From Pelargonium cotyledonis (Eukaryota; Streptophyta; Magnoliopsida; Geraniales; Geraniaceae), in contig JAYMTA010000374.1 of assembly GCA_036897625.1 (NCBI GenBank), positions 1 through 30,253 on the forward strand: a DNA stretch of 30,253 bases, in the 5' to 3' direction. Below are positions 22,501-30,253 of the stretch, in pieces; the first letter of the stretch is position 1, and each line of letters begins with the position of its first letter. The position numbers and the translations under genes were made by a program. The notes below the pieces were generated by a model. It saw only the letters and a program-made list of their open reading frames with translations, did not search any database and was not told where the DNA came from.

Positions 22501-25378
22501 GCTGAGTTGTATGTAATTGATGGGCAATTTGAGAAAGCTTTCTCATTGTTTGCTGATGTAAGTGTTCTATTTGTGTCCTCTCTCTCTCTCTCTCTCCTCC
22601 CACACATACACACGCACACCACATTTCATATCTGTCTAAAATTTTAAATGCTTCAGAAAAGCAAAAGGTGTTTGATAATGCATTTTGTGTATGATGATTT
22701 ATGTGTATCATTGTTGTTTGAATTTCAGCTTATGAAGCCGGGCATATTCGATTTCATTGAAAAACATAGCTTGCATGATGCGATTCATGAAAAGGTAGGA
22801 TGATACAAGTTTGGATGTTTCAAAAAAAAAAATTATATTTCTGCGTACTGCAAGTCAGAATCTGAAAGAAAAGTTCATTATTTGATATATCAGCTTAAAA
22901 ATAGTTCAGCAGTTTTCTCAATTAAACATACATGACCCCTTATTATTATAGAAACCATAGTTCAGGGTTTTGTTGTTATCATTTGATAATTTTTTTCACA
23001 ATGGAAAATTCACTCATCTCAAATCTTGATAGCCTTATCCTAGATAGTTGGGGTTGAAAATCTATCGTTTCTCCACATTATTGGAAGTAGGTATAAAGGT
23101 TTAGTTTATAGTTATTGGCATATTTGTTTTTATATGGCTTCTTCTAATGCTTATTTTATAATATAATTACCTCACTCTTTTATTGTTTCCTATGCATGTA
23201 CAGGTTACCCAACTTATGATGCTAGATTGCAAGCGTGCAGTTCCTTTATTGATCCAACACACGGACTTGATTACTCCAGATGAAGTTGTTTCACAACTTC
23301 AGAATGCCAGCAAAAAGTGTGATGCCAGATATTTTTTGTATTTATACCTGCATTCATTATCTGTAGTAAATCCGCATGCTGGGAGAGATTTTCATGATAT
23401 GCAGGTATGGAAAAGACTATACTAGGTTTTCATCATTTCTATGCCATCCAATGTTTTTTTGGCCTCAAAATTTTCCTCATGAGGGTACTTGTGTTTACAT
23501 GCCAAGTTTGAGGTGTGGTGACATGTAAAAATCTAAGGTCTATTTGTTTGCCTTGATCCTGTCTATATGATAAAAACTTATGACCGAATCAGTGGATACA
23601 CTATTATGAAAAATTATTGATGCTTATTGTAGTACCTAGGTAATATTTGGATTAAAAAAATTGTTCGGGAATGAGAATGGAAATGAGATTCTCATTCTTC
23701 ATGTTTGAATTATGACTTTTTTGGTCATGAGAATGGCTTCAGAATGGAAATCCCATTCTCATTCCCATTTCCATTCTAATATATATAATCTAAATGCTAC
23801 CTTGTACTATATTTCCATTGAATCACATTGTGTATGGATTTATCTCTGTGTTTGGTTTGTATGCATTGTCTTACCATATAATCTTCCCTACTTATTGGAT
23901 CAGGTGGAGCTCTATGCTGAATATGATCCAAAAATGCTACTTCCTTTCCTTCGCAGTAGTCAACATTATACACTTGAGAAGGTCTGATTTAATCAATCAA
24001 TGACTTTGTAATTACCTAATACTTTCATTTTTTTTTCTGAGTTAACTTCTTGAAATTAAATTTTAGGCATATGAAATTTGCATCCGAAGAGATCTTGTAA
24101 GGGAGCAAGTCTTCATACTTGGTAGAATGGGAAATGCAAAGCAAGCCCTCACTGTTATCATCAATAACTTAGAAGACATTGAAGAGGTACTTGTGGGTTG
24201 TAGATGATTGGTAGAGGCTCTGTTTTGAAGGTCTATAGCTAAGAGTCTCAAGTCTTATTTGTTTTGCGCAGGCTGTTGAATTTGTGAACATGCAGCATGA
24301 TGATGACCTGTGGGATGAATTAATAAAGCAGTGTCTCGACAAACCGGAAATGGTACTTTAAAAAAGTTTAACCTGCAGAATGAAGTAGTTGGACTTTTGT
24401 TGTGTCTTCTGCAAGCAAGTCTAAAACTTTCTTTTGCGAATTTACAGGTGGGCGTGTTATTGGAGCATACTGTTGGAAATTTGGATCCGCTCTATATTGT
24501 TAATATGGTGCCAAATGGCTTGGAGATACCTCGGTTAGTATGCTCTAAATATTGCTTTAAGGAGTTCTCCCTTCCACTTTAGGTAGCATTTGTGTTAAAA
24601 AATTGGAATGGGAATGAAATTCGCAATTGAAAGCCCATTCTTGTGACTAAAAAGTGTTAATACGAACATGATGCATTAAAATCTCATTCTCATTCCTGAT
24701 AATAAAAAAAAAAAATGTAAGTTAACATTAATTGAGTAGGTGCTTCATTACGTGTTCTTTATGATTTTCATGTAATATTTCTCATTTTTCAGACTTCGAG
24801 ATCGTCTAGTCAAAATTATCACCGATTACAGAACTGAAACGTCTCTTAGACACGGGTGCAATGATATTCTCAAGGTACTTCTGCACCTAACATACCTTTG
24901 CTTCAATACAACATCTGAAATGCTCGACATTATGGTCTAATTATGGCATTGACAGGCTGATTGCGTTAACCTGTTGATTAAATACTACAAAGAAGCACGT
25001 CGCGCAATTCGCTTGAGCAACGAGGAAGGCGAAACCCGAGCGAAAAGAGAGGACAACGGGACCTCCCAGACAACTGAGAGATCCCCGAGTGTGAGAACCG
25101 TGGAGGTCAAGTCAAAAACCAGGGTCGGTGGAAGATGCTGCATGTGTTTCGATCCGTTGTCTATACAAAATGTTTCGGCAATCGTGTTCTTCTGTTGCCA
25201 TGCCTATCACATGCATTGTCTAATGGATTCCATACAAACGGTCAGCGCCAAGAATGGAACCCACAAACCAACGTCAGAATACGAGTATGATAATGGCGAG
25301 GAGGAGGAAGAAGAGGAAGATACTCTCTCGGGCACGCCTCGTATGCGTTGTACTTTATGTACTACAGCTGCTAGTTGA
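16575..25378 (+). CDS. VPS41: VPS41-like HOPS subunit with C-terminal RING-H2, 19 exons, 949 aa
   Basis: Role (known of the family): VPS41 is the HOPS subunit that contacts Rab7-type GTPases and drives tethering and SNARE-dependent fusion at late endosomes and the vacuole. Exons: 16575-16835, 18289-18558, 18645-18824, 18960-19220, 19859-19991, 20073-20163, 20758-20860, 21899-22002, 22078-22171, 22268-22420, 22495-22557, 22729-22794, 23204-23404, 23904-23981, 24067-24186, 24272-24352, 24448-24533, 24793-24874, 24956-25378. All introns are GT-AG and all junctions keep frame. The start has G at -3 and +4. Residues 17-38 are uninterrupted Glu/Asp. Residues about 40-400 form the beta-propeller (IALGTHDGTVHILD, GEYIGSCSDDGSVVINSL, IVSWNNDEL). 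Residues about 420-800 are helical clathrin-heavy-chain-type repeats (DHIAWLLQHGWHEKAL, HDDDLWDELIKQCL, LRHGCNDIL). The RING-H2 has ligands C870, C873, C889, H891, H894, C897, C941 and C944, with an acidic run inside the long loop before C941. Intron 1 is the longest (1453 bp). The length is close to the roughly 980 residues I recall for Arabidopsis VPS41. The gene looks intact. Confidence 0.95.
16623..16688 (+). repeat. GAA/GAG codon repeat encoding an acidic tract in VPS41
   Basis: Twenty-two codons in a row encode only Glu or Asp (residues 17-38), with a nearly pure GAA run in the middle and GAG/GAT interruptions at the ends. The tract precedes the propeller. Such a run is prone to length change by slippage. 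The opposite strand reads as a poly-serine frame, which is only a shadow. Confidence 0.95.
21241..21480. mobile_element. Foldback MITE-like element A, VPS41 intron 7
   Basis: The left part (cccatttggattttggg) resembles the reverse complement of the right part (gtcggtttggatttgatttt), and the interior is rich in repeated aaatccaa/ttggattt and tttcaaatga phrases on both strands. No target duplication or exact ends could be fixed. It lies in the intron 20861-21898 next to a second such element. Confidence 0.4.
21603..21833. mobile_element. Foldback MITE-like element B, VPS41 intron 7
   Basis: The left end (GGCTGCATTTGGGAACTTG, then atttgatttgaaattt) pairs with the right end, whose reverse complement reads TGCTCTGTTAGGATTCTGGG, then atttcatttgaaattt. 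Ends of the ggctgcatttgg kind occur in several plant hAT or Harbinger MITE families. Element A shares the inner ttcaaatga phrases, so the two may be related. The superfamily is not certain. Confidence 0.5.
22578..22596. repeat. (CT)n microsatellite in VPS41 intron 11
   Basis: A pure CT run of 19 bases, followed at about 22601-22620 by a CA-rich stretch. It begins 20 bases downstream of the donor of the exon ending at 22557. Confidence 0.95.
23638..23777. mobile_element. GGAATGAGAATGG-type foldback element, VPS41 intron 13
   Basis: The left side reads ggtaatatttggattaaaaaaattg and then CGGGAATGAGAATGGAAATG; the right side ends CATTCTCATTCCCATTTCCA, the reverse complement of that motif. The inner part repeats gagaatgg phrases. 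The left flank matches the left end of the element at 24581-24706 (ggta-catttg-gttaaaaaaattg), so both belong to one family. No coding capacity; superfamily unknown. Confidence 0.55.
24581..24706. mobile_element. GGAATGGGAATG-type foldback element, VPS41 intron 17
   Basis: It begins ggtagcatttgtgttaaaaaattGGAATGGGAATGAAATT and ends atCTCATTCTCATTCCtgat, so the ends are inverted copies of a GGAATGRGAATGA motif. It is a second, shorter copy of the element at 23638-23777. An A run (about 24704-24714) follows it. It lies in the intron 24534-24792. Confidence 0.55.
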
Positions 25379-26254
25379 GTTTAGTAATGTTTGAGCTTCA
25401 GTGTGTGTGTTGGCATGCATGCTGTGGAGTCCTTTTTGTGCATATATTTATATGCTTTTGTATTTTACCATTTTCTCTTCTTTTTGGTGCTTATGTTATT
25501 GATTGTTGTATTGTATTATAGGTTTTACATGTTTTAACCCCCAAAACAATTACTGCTTGCTTCTGCGGTTTCGAATGATTTTTTGGCTGAGAATTTTTAC
25601 CACGATCTCTCATATGATATGAATATATATCGTGGAATTATTATCATCTATTTCTTGTCTTTCTCATGAACCTACATACTTTGCACGTAAAATCTGACCC
25701 ATATTTATTTTTGAACATTTTCAGCCAGTCATTATTTTATTGATTTATAAAACTCGGTCACTATTTTAACGGACTAAATTAAACAAGTATATTTCAGTTT
25801 CAAGTATCAATTCGATGTTGTCATTGTTGTCACTTTTTATTTTTCCCATTTGAATGTATATTTCATAAAAGAGTGTAAATGCGTGAAATGGAAGAGTAGT
25901 GACCATTTTTGGACCTTATGATTTTCCTTCTACACTCCGCAATCACCCTTTAGGATCTGTTTGTTTCTTGAGAAAATTTTAGCTTCATTTAGCAATGGAT
26001 TTCACTGTCCGCGCATGCTGTTTTGTTGTGGGTGTGTACCACTCATTGCTGTGTCAATGCTATTCATTGATTTTGTGGTGATAAACACAGACAAAAAACG
26101 TATATTTATTGATTCGTAAAGTGGAAGTCAATTCTGTCGTTTTATTTCACTTCAAACCATGAATTCAACTATGTATTCGGTTTTGTGCAAAAAATGTGTA
26201 AAAAGGTGGATAGATGAAATTGGGTTCAATGGTGTAAGTTCAATATACATTTAC

Positions 26255-26550
26255 TCATCGGGTGTCTCAAGAATTTTGGGAGCCCTATACCAAAATTTAT
26301 ATTTGAGCCCCAAATTTTTTAAATCATGATCAAATAAAAATAGTATAAATGGTTGATTCAGTTTATAACTGCAGCTAAAAGTCCAAATTGGCACTCTATT
26401 GCAGTTTATAACCGAAGTTAATAAAAAATATTATTGCAGTTTGTAACCGTAGATAATAGCTGCAGATAAAAGTTCAAAGGTGAGGGCCCTCACTTTGTTG
26501 GGGCCTGTGCGATTGCCCACTTTGCACGCTCTAAGAGCCAGCCCTGTTAC
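26255..26550. mobile_element. Transposon-like sequence with gggccc-rich ends
   Basis: The left part (gggtgtctcaagaattttgggagccctatacc) and right part (gagggccctcactttgttggggcctgtgcgattgcccac...gagccagccctg) resemble the widespread plant non-coding repeat with 'ggggcctgtgcg-ttgccc' phrases. Inside, a unit of about 34 bp, tattgcagttt-taaccg-ag-taata, occurs twice near 26397 and 26431. Class and borders are not determined. Confidence 0.4.
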
Positions 26551-27397
26551 TCACAAAACACTTAATGGCTTGACGATATTGTGCCATTTTCACAACTAAA
26601 ATCTTGTGTTTGAGTCGTCGTCTCAAGGTTGCTTACTTCGAGACCCAGCTCCGCTCTTTTGCTCCATCTTAAGGCTCCAACTCAAGTATGGGAATAATAC
26701 TCGAATTGGATTCAGATTTTGTGTAAACTACTAAAATTTGTTAATTTTAAGATTTGATCTTATTTGATCCGATTCGAAATTTTCGTAGGATAAATTTGAC
26801 CGACCTAACTTAAAAGTTGGTCGGATCATATTTTTTAAAAAAATAAAAAGAGAAAATTTGAGTTAGAAGTTCAAATCGTCAACTCCAATAGACTCAATGA
26901 CTCAATTGGACAAGTGACTCGGTCCTAACTATGCACGATGACATCGTCGTCACTTCATCAAAATATCTTACTACCACGTCGTCATGCCCCATACACAACA
27001 TAAGAGTGATAAATATATGCCCCATACACATGCGGTGACACCTCGCTTCTTAATATTTATATTGTAGTTGTAAATATCCCGATGTATGGATTTCTTAACT
27101 CATTTATTTTTCTATTTGAGAAATCATTTGTCTCTAATTTTCTATTTTTATCATACATGTATTCTCTCAAACTAGCATAAGTAGAGCCTTAATTCCTGAA
27201 TTTTATCTAATGGTGTGATTATTTGTACCGATTAGATCATTTATTCAAATTAATTCTTCCGTGCTTTATCGATCTCATGAAAATAAAAATAAAATATAAA
27301 CTTTTATTAATGTATAATAAGAGTAAAATATTTGAATATAACATATACCAAAATCAACACCTTTCCAAAAGTAGAAAGCTATGTGACCTTTAAGGTT

Positions 27398-27405
27398 TAT
27401 AAATA
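27398..27405 (+). promoter_or_regulatory. TATA box of the S28 peptidase gene
   Basis: TATAAATA lies 52 bases before the ATG at 27457. A transcription start about 30 bases downstream would leave a leader of roughly 25-30 bases. Spacing and sequence fit a standard plant TATA promoter. Confidence 0.6.
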
Positions 27406-27456
27406 TGTGCTTCCAACACGACTCTATGTTGTACCAAAAACTACTATTTTCTTATA

Positions 27457-29955
27457 ATGAACTCTCTCACACCACCATTTCCATGGCTTCCATTAATTAT
27501 CTTCTTCTTTTTAACAACTCTTTTAACAGGCGCCAAAACGACACCGTTCAGGATCCCCACACTCGGTGTCCGCGAAGCCCGTACGGAGCAGGAGCTGCCT
27601 GTGTCGGCGGCATCAAACGACGTCGTCGACACGGGTGGGCGCAAAACATTGTATTTCAGACAAACACTGGATCATTTCAACTACAGGCCAGAGAGCTACG
27701 TCACTTTCCGACAGCGTTACGTCATCAATTCCAAGTACTGGGGAGGTGGCAACGTCAGTGCTCCGATTTTAGCGTATTTAGGAGAAGAAGCTCCGATAGA
27801 TTGGGACGTCACCGGTATTGGCTTTCTCAGTGATAACGCAATTCGATTCAAGGCACTTCTTGTTTATATTGAGGTAATTATTTATTTAATTAAACCCGTA
27901 AATATTTATATAATTGGAGGCTCTAACTCGAAACATATGAGGTATGGATCGGTCTCAAATTTGATTGAAGGTGGCGATTAGGTTCCCGGTTGAAAGGGCC
28001 GAACCCAAACCCAACTTGAAAAGTTCAAGTCACGAGTTGGGTTTGGTGCAAAATATGTAGTTGTTCTATTAAAAAAAATTGCCGGTTCGTTTTAGATGGA
28101 ATTGAGTCCGCATAAATGCAAAGTCGATCCTAACCACACATAAATTTGAGTCTAAATTGGCAACTCAAGATTTTTCACACTCCAAAAAAAAAATATGGAT
28201 TGGTGTTGGCCCGACCCCATTCTCAATGTACACCATCGGAAATCAAGTCAATATATTTTATGAATTTTAAACTCACAAAACATTGATGAACTTCGACTAT
28301 TTGACCATTCGAATCTATTTATTGGGCCTTCATGTTTGGATTGAAATAAGTTTGAAATACTTTATTACATGATCACAAAATAAATGCCGTTTTCTCTCTC
28401 AAATTAAGTGTTATTTAAAAAATACTTATACGTGAATTACCAATAATAATAACGTAGTTAATATCTTTTAAGTTTATTATATCTTATATCTTGTGTGTGT
28501 GCTCACGAGTATATAATAAAAAACATACAAAATTAACTAAATTCTTTTCAAAAATATACTCATTTTACGACCGGCGCAATAACAATCCTCTTAAATAATA
28601 ATAATAATAAAGTGTAGAAAATTTATTTTGATTAGGACATATAATAATTGTTTTGTTATGGTTGACAAGTGAACCGACAATTTAATTTGTGGACTATACT
28701 TATTTGAATCAGCACCGGTACTATGGCAAATCAATTCCGTTCGGATCCAGAGAAGAGGCACTGAGAAATGCAAGCACCATCGGTTATTTTAATTCGGCCC
28801 AAGCTCTTGCAGATTACGCCGCAATTCTCATACACTTGAAGAAAAAACTGCACGCCCAAGATTCTCCGGTCATCGTCGTCGGAGGATCGTACGGTGGAAG
28901 TAATTAATTACTATTAATTAAGCTACTTAATTACGAGTGTTAATTATTATATTAAGTTGTTAATTAAATCTTAAATATTCATCATCAGTGCTTGCTTCTT
29001 GGTTTCGGCTTAAATATCCTCATGTTGCTCTTGGAGCTCTGGCTTCGTCTGCTCCTATCCTCTACTTTGACAATATTACCCCCATGAACGGCTACTATTC
29101 CATTGTCACCAAGGATTTTAAGGTAATTTATTATTTATTTATTTTTAGGTAAAATACTCAATTTAGTCATGGACTTTAGTGTTTTGTCCCAATTTGATTC
29201 TTGAACTTTTGTATTTTGCTCTAATTTGATTCTTAAACTTTGCTTTGACCTAAAATGGTCTCTGAACTTTCACATATTGACCCGTAATGGTCCCTAAACT
29301 TTTATATATTGACTCAAAATGGTCATTGTCATTAGAGCTTATAACAAAAGTTCATGGACTAAATTAGGTTTATATGTAAAAGTTCATAAACCATTTCGGA
29401 TCAAAACAAAGTTTAATGACCATTAGGATGAAAGATAAAGTTTATGAACTAATTTTGGTTATAAAAAAAGTTTATGACCAATTTGGAACAAAACATCAAA
29501 GTCTGGGAACCATATCAAGACTTTTACTTTATTTTTAAGAGAAGTGTACTATTTATTATTTCACTTTAAATTAGAATTGACAATTTGAATCTGTATCCAT
29601 GGACACTCGGTCCAACTTTACCAACTTTTGGGTCGATCAATACTATATTGTGAGATTTCGGGCCGGATCAGACATACCCAAACGGGGTCGTGCATTTTAT
29701 GCCTAAAATAGTGAATGTCGTTTTGGGTTAGCTTTATCAGACCCGACTTGAAACCCAAAATTACCACGTCTTCTTTAAATATAGTAACTAACTGATTAAC
29801 TCCTTTTATGTGAAATTTGACTATTTTTTTCATAAATTACAGGAAGTCAGCAAAAGATGTACTGAGACAATACAGAAATCATGGTCTGAAATTGATAGAA
29901 TTGCTGCCCAACCCAATGGCCTCTCATTTCTTAGCAAGAAATTCAATACCTGCAG
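27457..29955 (+). CDS. Serine carboxypeptidase S28 (Pro-X carboxypeptidase-like), 5' part of gene
   Basis: Role (known of the family): S28 enzymes such as lysosomal Pro-X carboxypeptidase remove a C-terminal residue next to proline and act in the vacuole or cell wall. Four exons fit: 27457-27873, 28713-28899, 28989-29122, 29843-29955; the last ends in split codon phase 2 at a GT, so the gene continues past the window. Residues 1 to about 26 are a hydrophobic signal peptide ([15 protein letters not shown]). Residues 65-75 contain the family phrase [11 protein letters not shown], then [24 protein letters not shown] (from residue 140) and [11 protein letters not shown], where Ser198 is the nucleophile. 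[14 protein letters not shown] follows. Possible N-glycosylation sites are N99, N158 and N230. The Asp and His of the catalytic triad lie beyond the window. About 283 residues are seen; the family is usually near 500. The visible part has no break. Intron 1 (839 bp) and intron 3 (720 bp) are swollen by repeat sequence. Confidence 0.92.
28371..28580. mobile_element. Possible decayed Stowaway-like MITE, S28 intron 1
   Basis: The phrase acaaaataaatgccgttttctctctcaaattaagtgttatt at the left and atactcattttacgaccgg at the right recall the caaaatgagtgtc and gacactcattttgggacgg ends of Stowaway elements, and the interior (ttaccaataataataacgtagttaatatc) resembles that of the copies at 801-1006 and 2337-2482. 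The terminal CTCCCTCC motif and TA duplication are not preserved. Confidence 0.3.
28594..28610. repeat. (ATA)n short microsatellite, S28 intron 1
   Basis: A run of AATAATAATAATAATAA just upstream of the second exon (starts 28713). It is short and of no evident function. Confidence 0.85.
29148..29527. mobile_element. Long-inverted-repeat element (MULE-like MITE), S28 intron 3
   Basis: The left half is a series of phrases on the theme 'ttt-gtccc-aactttt' and the right half is the same theme on the other strand, so the whole 380 bp can fold on itself. The left end GGTAAAATACTCAATTTAGT aligns with the reverse complement of the right end, GTAAAAGTCTTGATATGGTT, and beyond that both read gactttagTGTTTTGTcCcAA-like sequence. 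An identical 10-bp TTTATTTTTA flanks both sides (29138-29147 and 29528-29537). Long inverted ends and a 9-11 bp duplication fit Mutator-like non-autonomous elements; the flanking 10-mer is low-complexity, so that match is weaker than it looks. Confidence 0.6.
29590..29765. repeat. Decayed repeat-like sequence in S28 intron 3
   Basis: Phrases such as tttgggtcgatcaatac, cgggccggatcagacatacccaaacggggtcgtg and cagacccgacttgaaaccc resemble the gtcgggtc-type debris also seen at 15835-16020 in this window. No ends, duplication or coding remnant could be fixed. Confidence 0.3.
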
Positions 29956-30253
29956 GTAATTAACTAATTAATTAATTAATTTAATTACCAATCAATTAGT
30001 TACTTTATAGTCCTCAAAATATTTATAAGAAAAAATATCCTTCCAGGTTTCTAAACTATCCAAAACGTGCCTCACAGCTCTCCAACCTTTAAAACGTGCC
30101 TTATCAGTCCAAATGTTAGCACATCGTGCCATATAAGTCCAAAGTTTATCAATTACAAGTCGCGCAAGGACATTCCGTCAAAATAGTAGATGAAATCCGT
30201 TAATTCCTCGCGACGCGGCATTTTTTAATATAAAAAATAATAAAAACATTAAA
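29956..30253. other. S28 intron 4, cut by the window edge, with repeat-like sequence
   Basis: After the donor at 29956 comes a taattaatta-rich stretch. From about 30045 the sequence aggtttctaaactatccaaaacgtgcc, followed by repeats of 'cgtgcc-tatcagtccaaa', then 'cattccgtcaaaatag' and 'cgcgacgcggca', looks like the left end of a plant repeat built of short variants of one phrase. The next exon is outside the window. Confidence 0.45.

Larger units (their letters stand above)
25379..27456. other. Spacer between VPS41 and the S28 peptidase gene
   Basis: The first few hundred bases after the VPS41 stop are T-rich and likely contain its 3' untranslated region; I found no clear AATAAA close to the stop. 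The middle holds a transposon-like stretch (about 26255-26550) and a further 26680-26930 region with decayed repeat-like phrases (gatccgattcg, gaccgacctaac). The last 100 bases carry the S28 promoter. No other gene is visible. Confidence 0.6.

Noticed and set aside
24448..24582. Possible read-through end of VPS41 at an early stop near 24580
   Set aside because: A GT donor at 24534 and AG acceptor at 24791-24792 restore frame into the conserved LRDRLVKII segment; the early stop is intronic.
27405..27833. 142-codon frame overlapping the start of the S28 gene
   Set aside because: Out of frame with the S28 exon, which has signal peptide and clear family motifs; this is a shadow.
28713..28907. 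S28 gene as a broken pseudogene because the catalytic exon runs into a stop after GGSYGG
   Set aside because: A donor at 28900 and acceptor at 28987-28988 rebuild the expected GGSYGGM-LASW junction in frame.
1..30253. CRISPR array, phage or bacterial operon structure
   Set aside because: No regularly spaced repeats, no closely packed genes; introns and plant transposons show nuclear plant DNA.

Overview
This is nuclear DNA from a flowering plant, most likely a eudicot. It is AT-rich, its genes are split by many short GT-AG introns, and introns and spacers hold many small transposons (Stowaway-type MITEs, other foldback elements, a tRNA-derived SINE). The proteins resemble plant family members closely. 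I cannot name the species.

There are three protein-coding genes. (1) Minus strand, 14344 down to 1828: an intact 25-exon gene for a 1127-residue VPS50/syndetin-like protein, the subunit specific to the EARP endosomal-recycling tether. (2) Plus strand, 16575 to 25378: an intact 19-exon gene for a 949-residue VPS41-like protein, a HOPS subunit for fusion at the vacuole, with an acidic N-terminus, beta-propeller, helical repeats and a C-terminal RING-H2. (3) Plus strand, from 27457 and running off the right edge: the first four exons of a serine carboxypeptidase of family S28 (lysosomal Pro-X carboxypeptidase-like), with signal peptide and catalytic GGSYGG. I built the exon models by hand from splice sites, reading frame and family similarity; all junctions are GT-AG and keep the frame.

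Layout: 1-1827 is gene-free and holds transposon debris plus one complete Stowaway MITE. VPS50 and VPS41 are divergent, with 2.2 kb between start codons; that spacer contains another Stowaway MITE and a TGGGCC palindrome upstream of VPS41. 25379-27456 is spacer with transposon-like sequence, ending in a TATA box just before the S28 gene.

All three products act in the endosome/vacuole system: two membrane tethers and a probable vacuolar or secreted peptidase. That may be chance. I see no operon-like or defence-like system, no RNA gene, no CRISPR and no sign of recent transfer. The more interesting items are the divergent tether pair, a possible upstream ORF before VPS50, the SINE, and several intronic foldback elements with recognisable ends.
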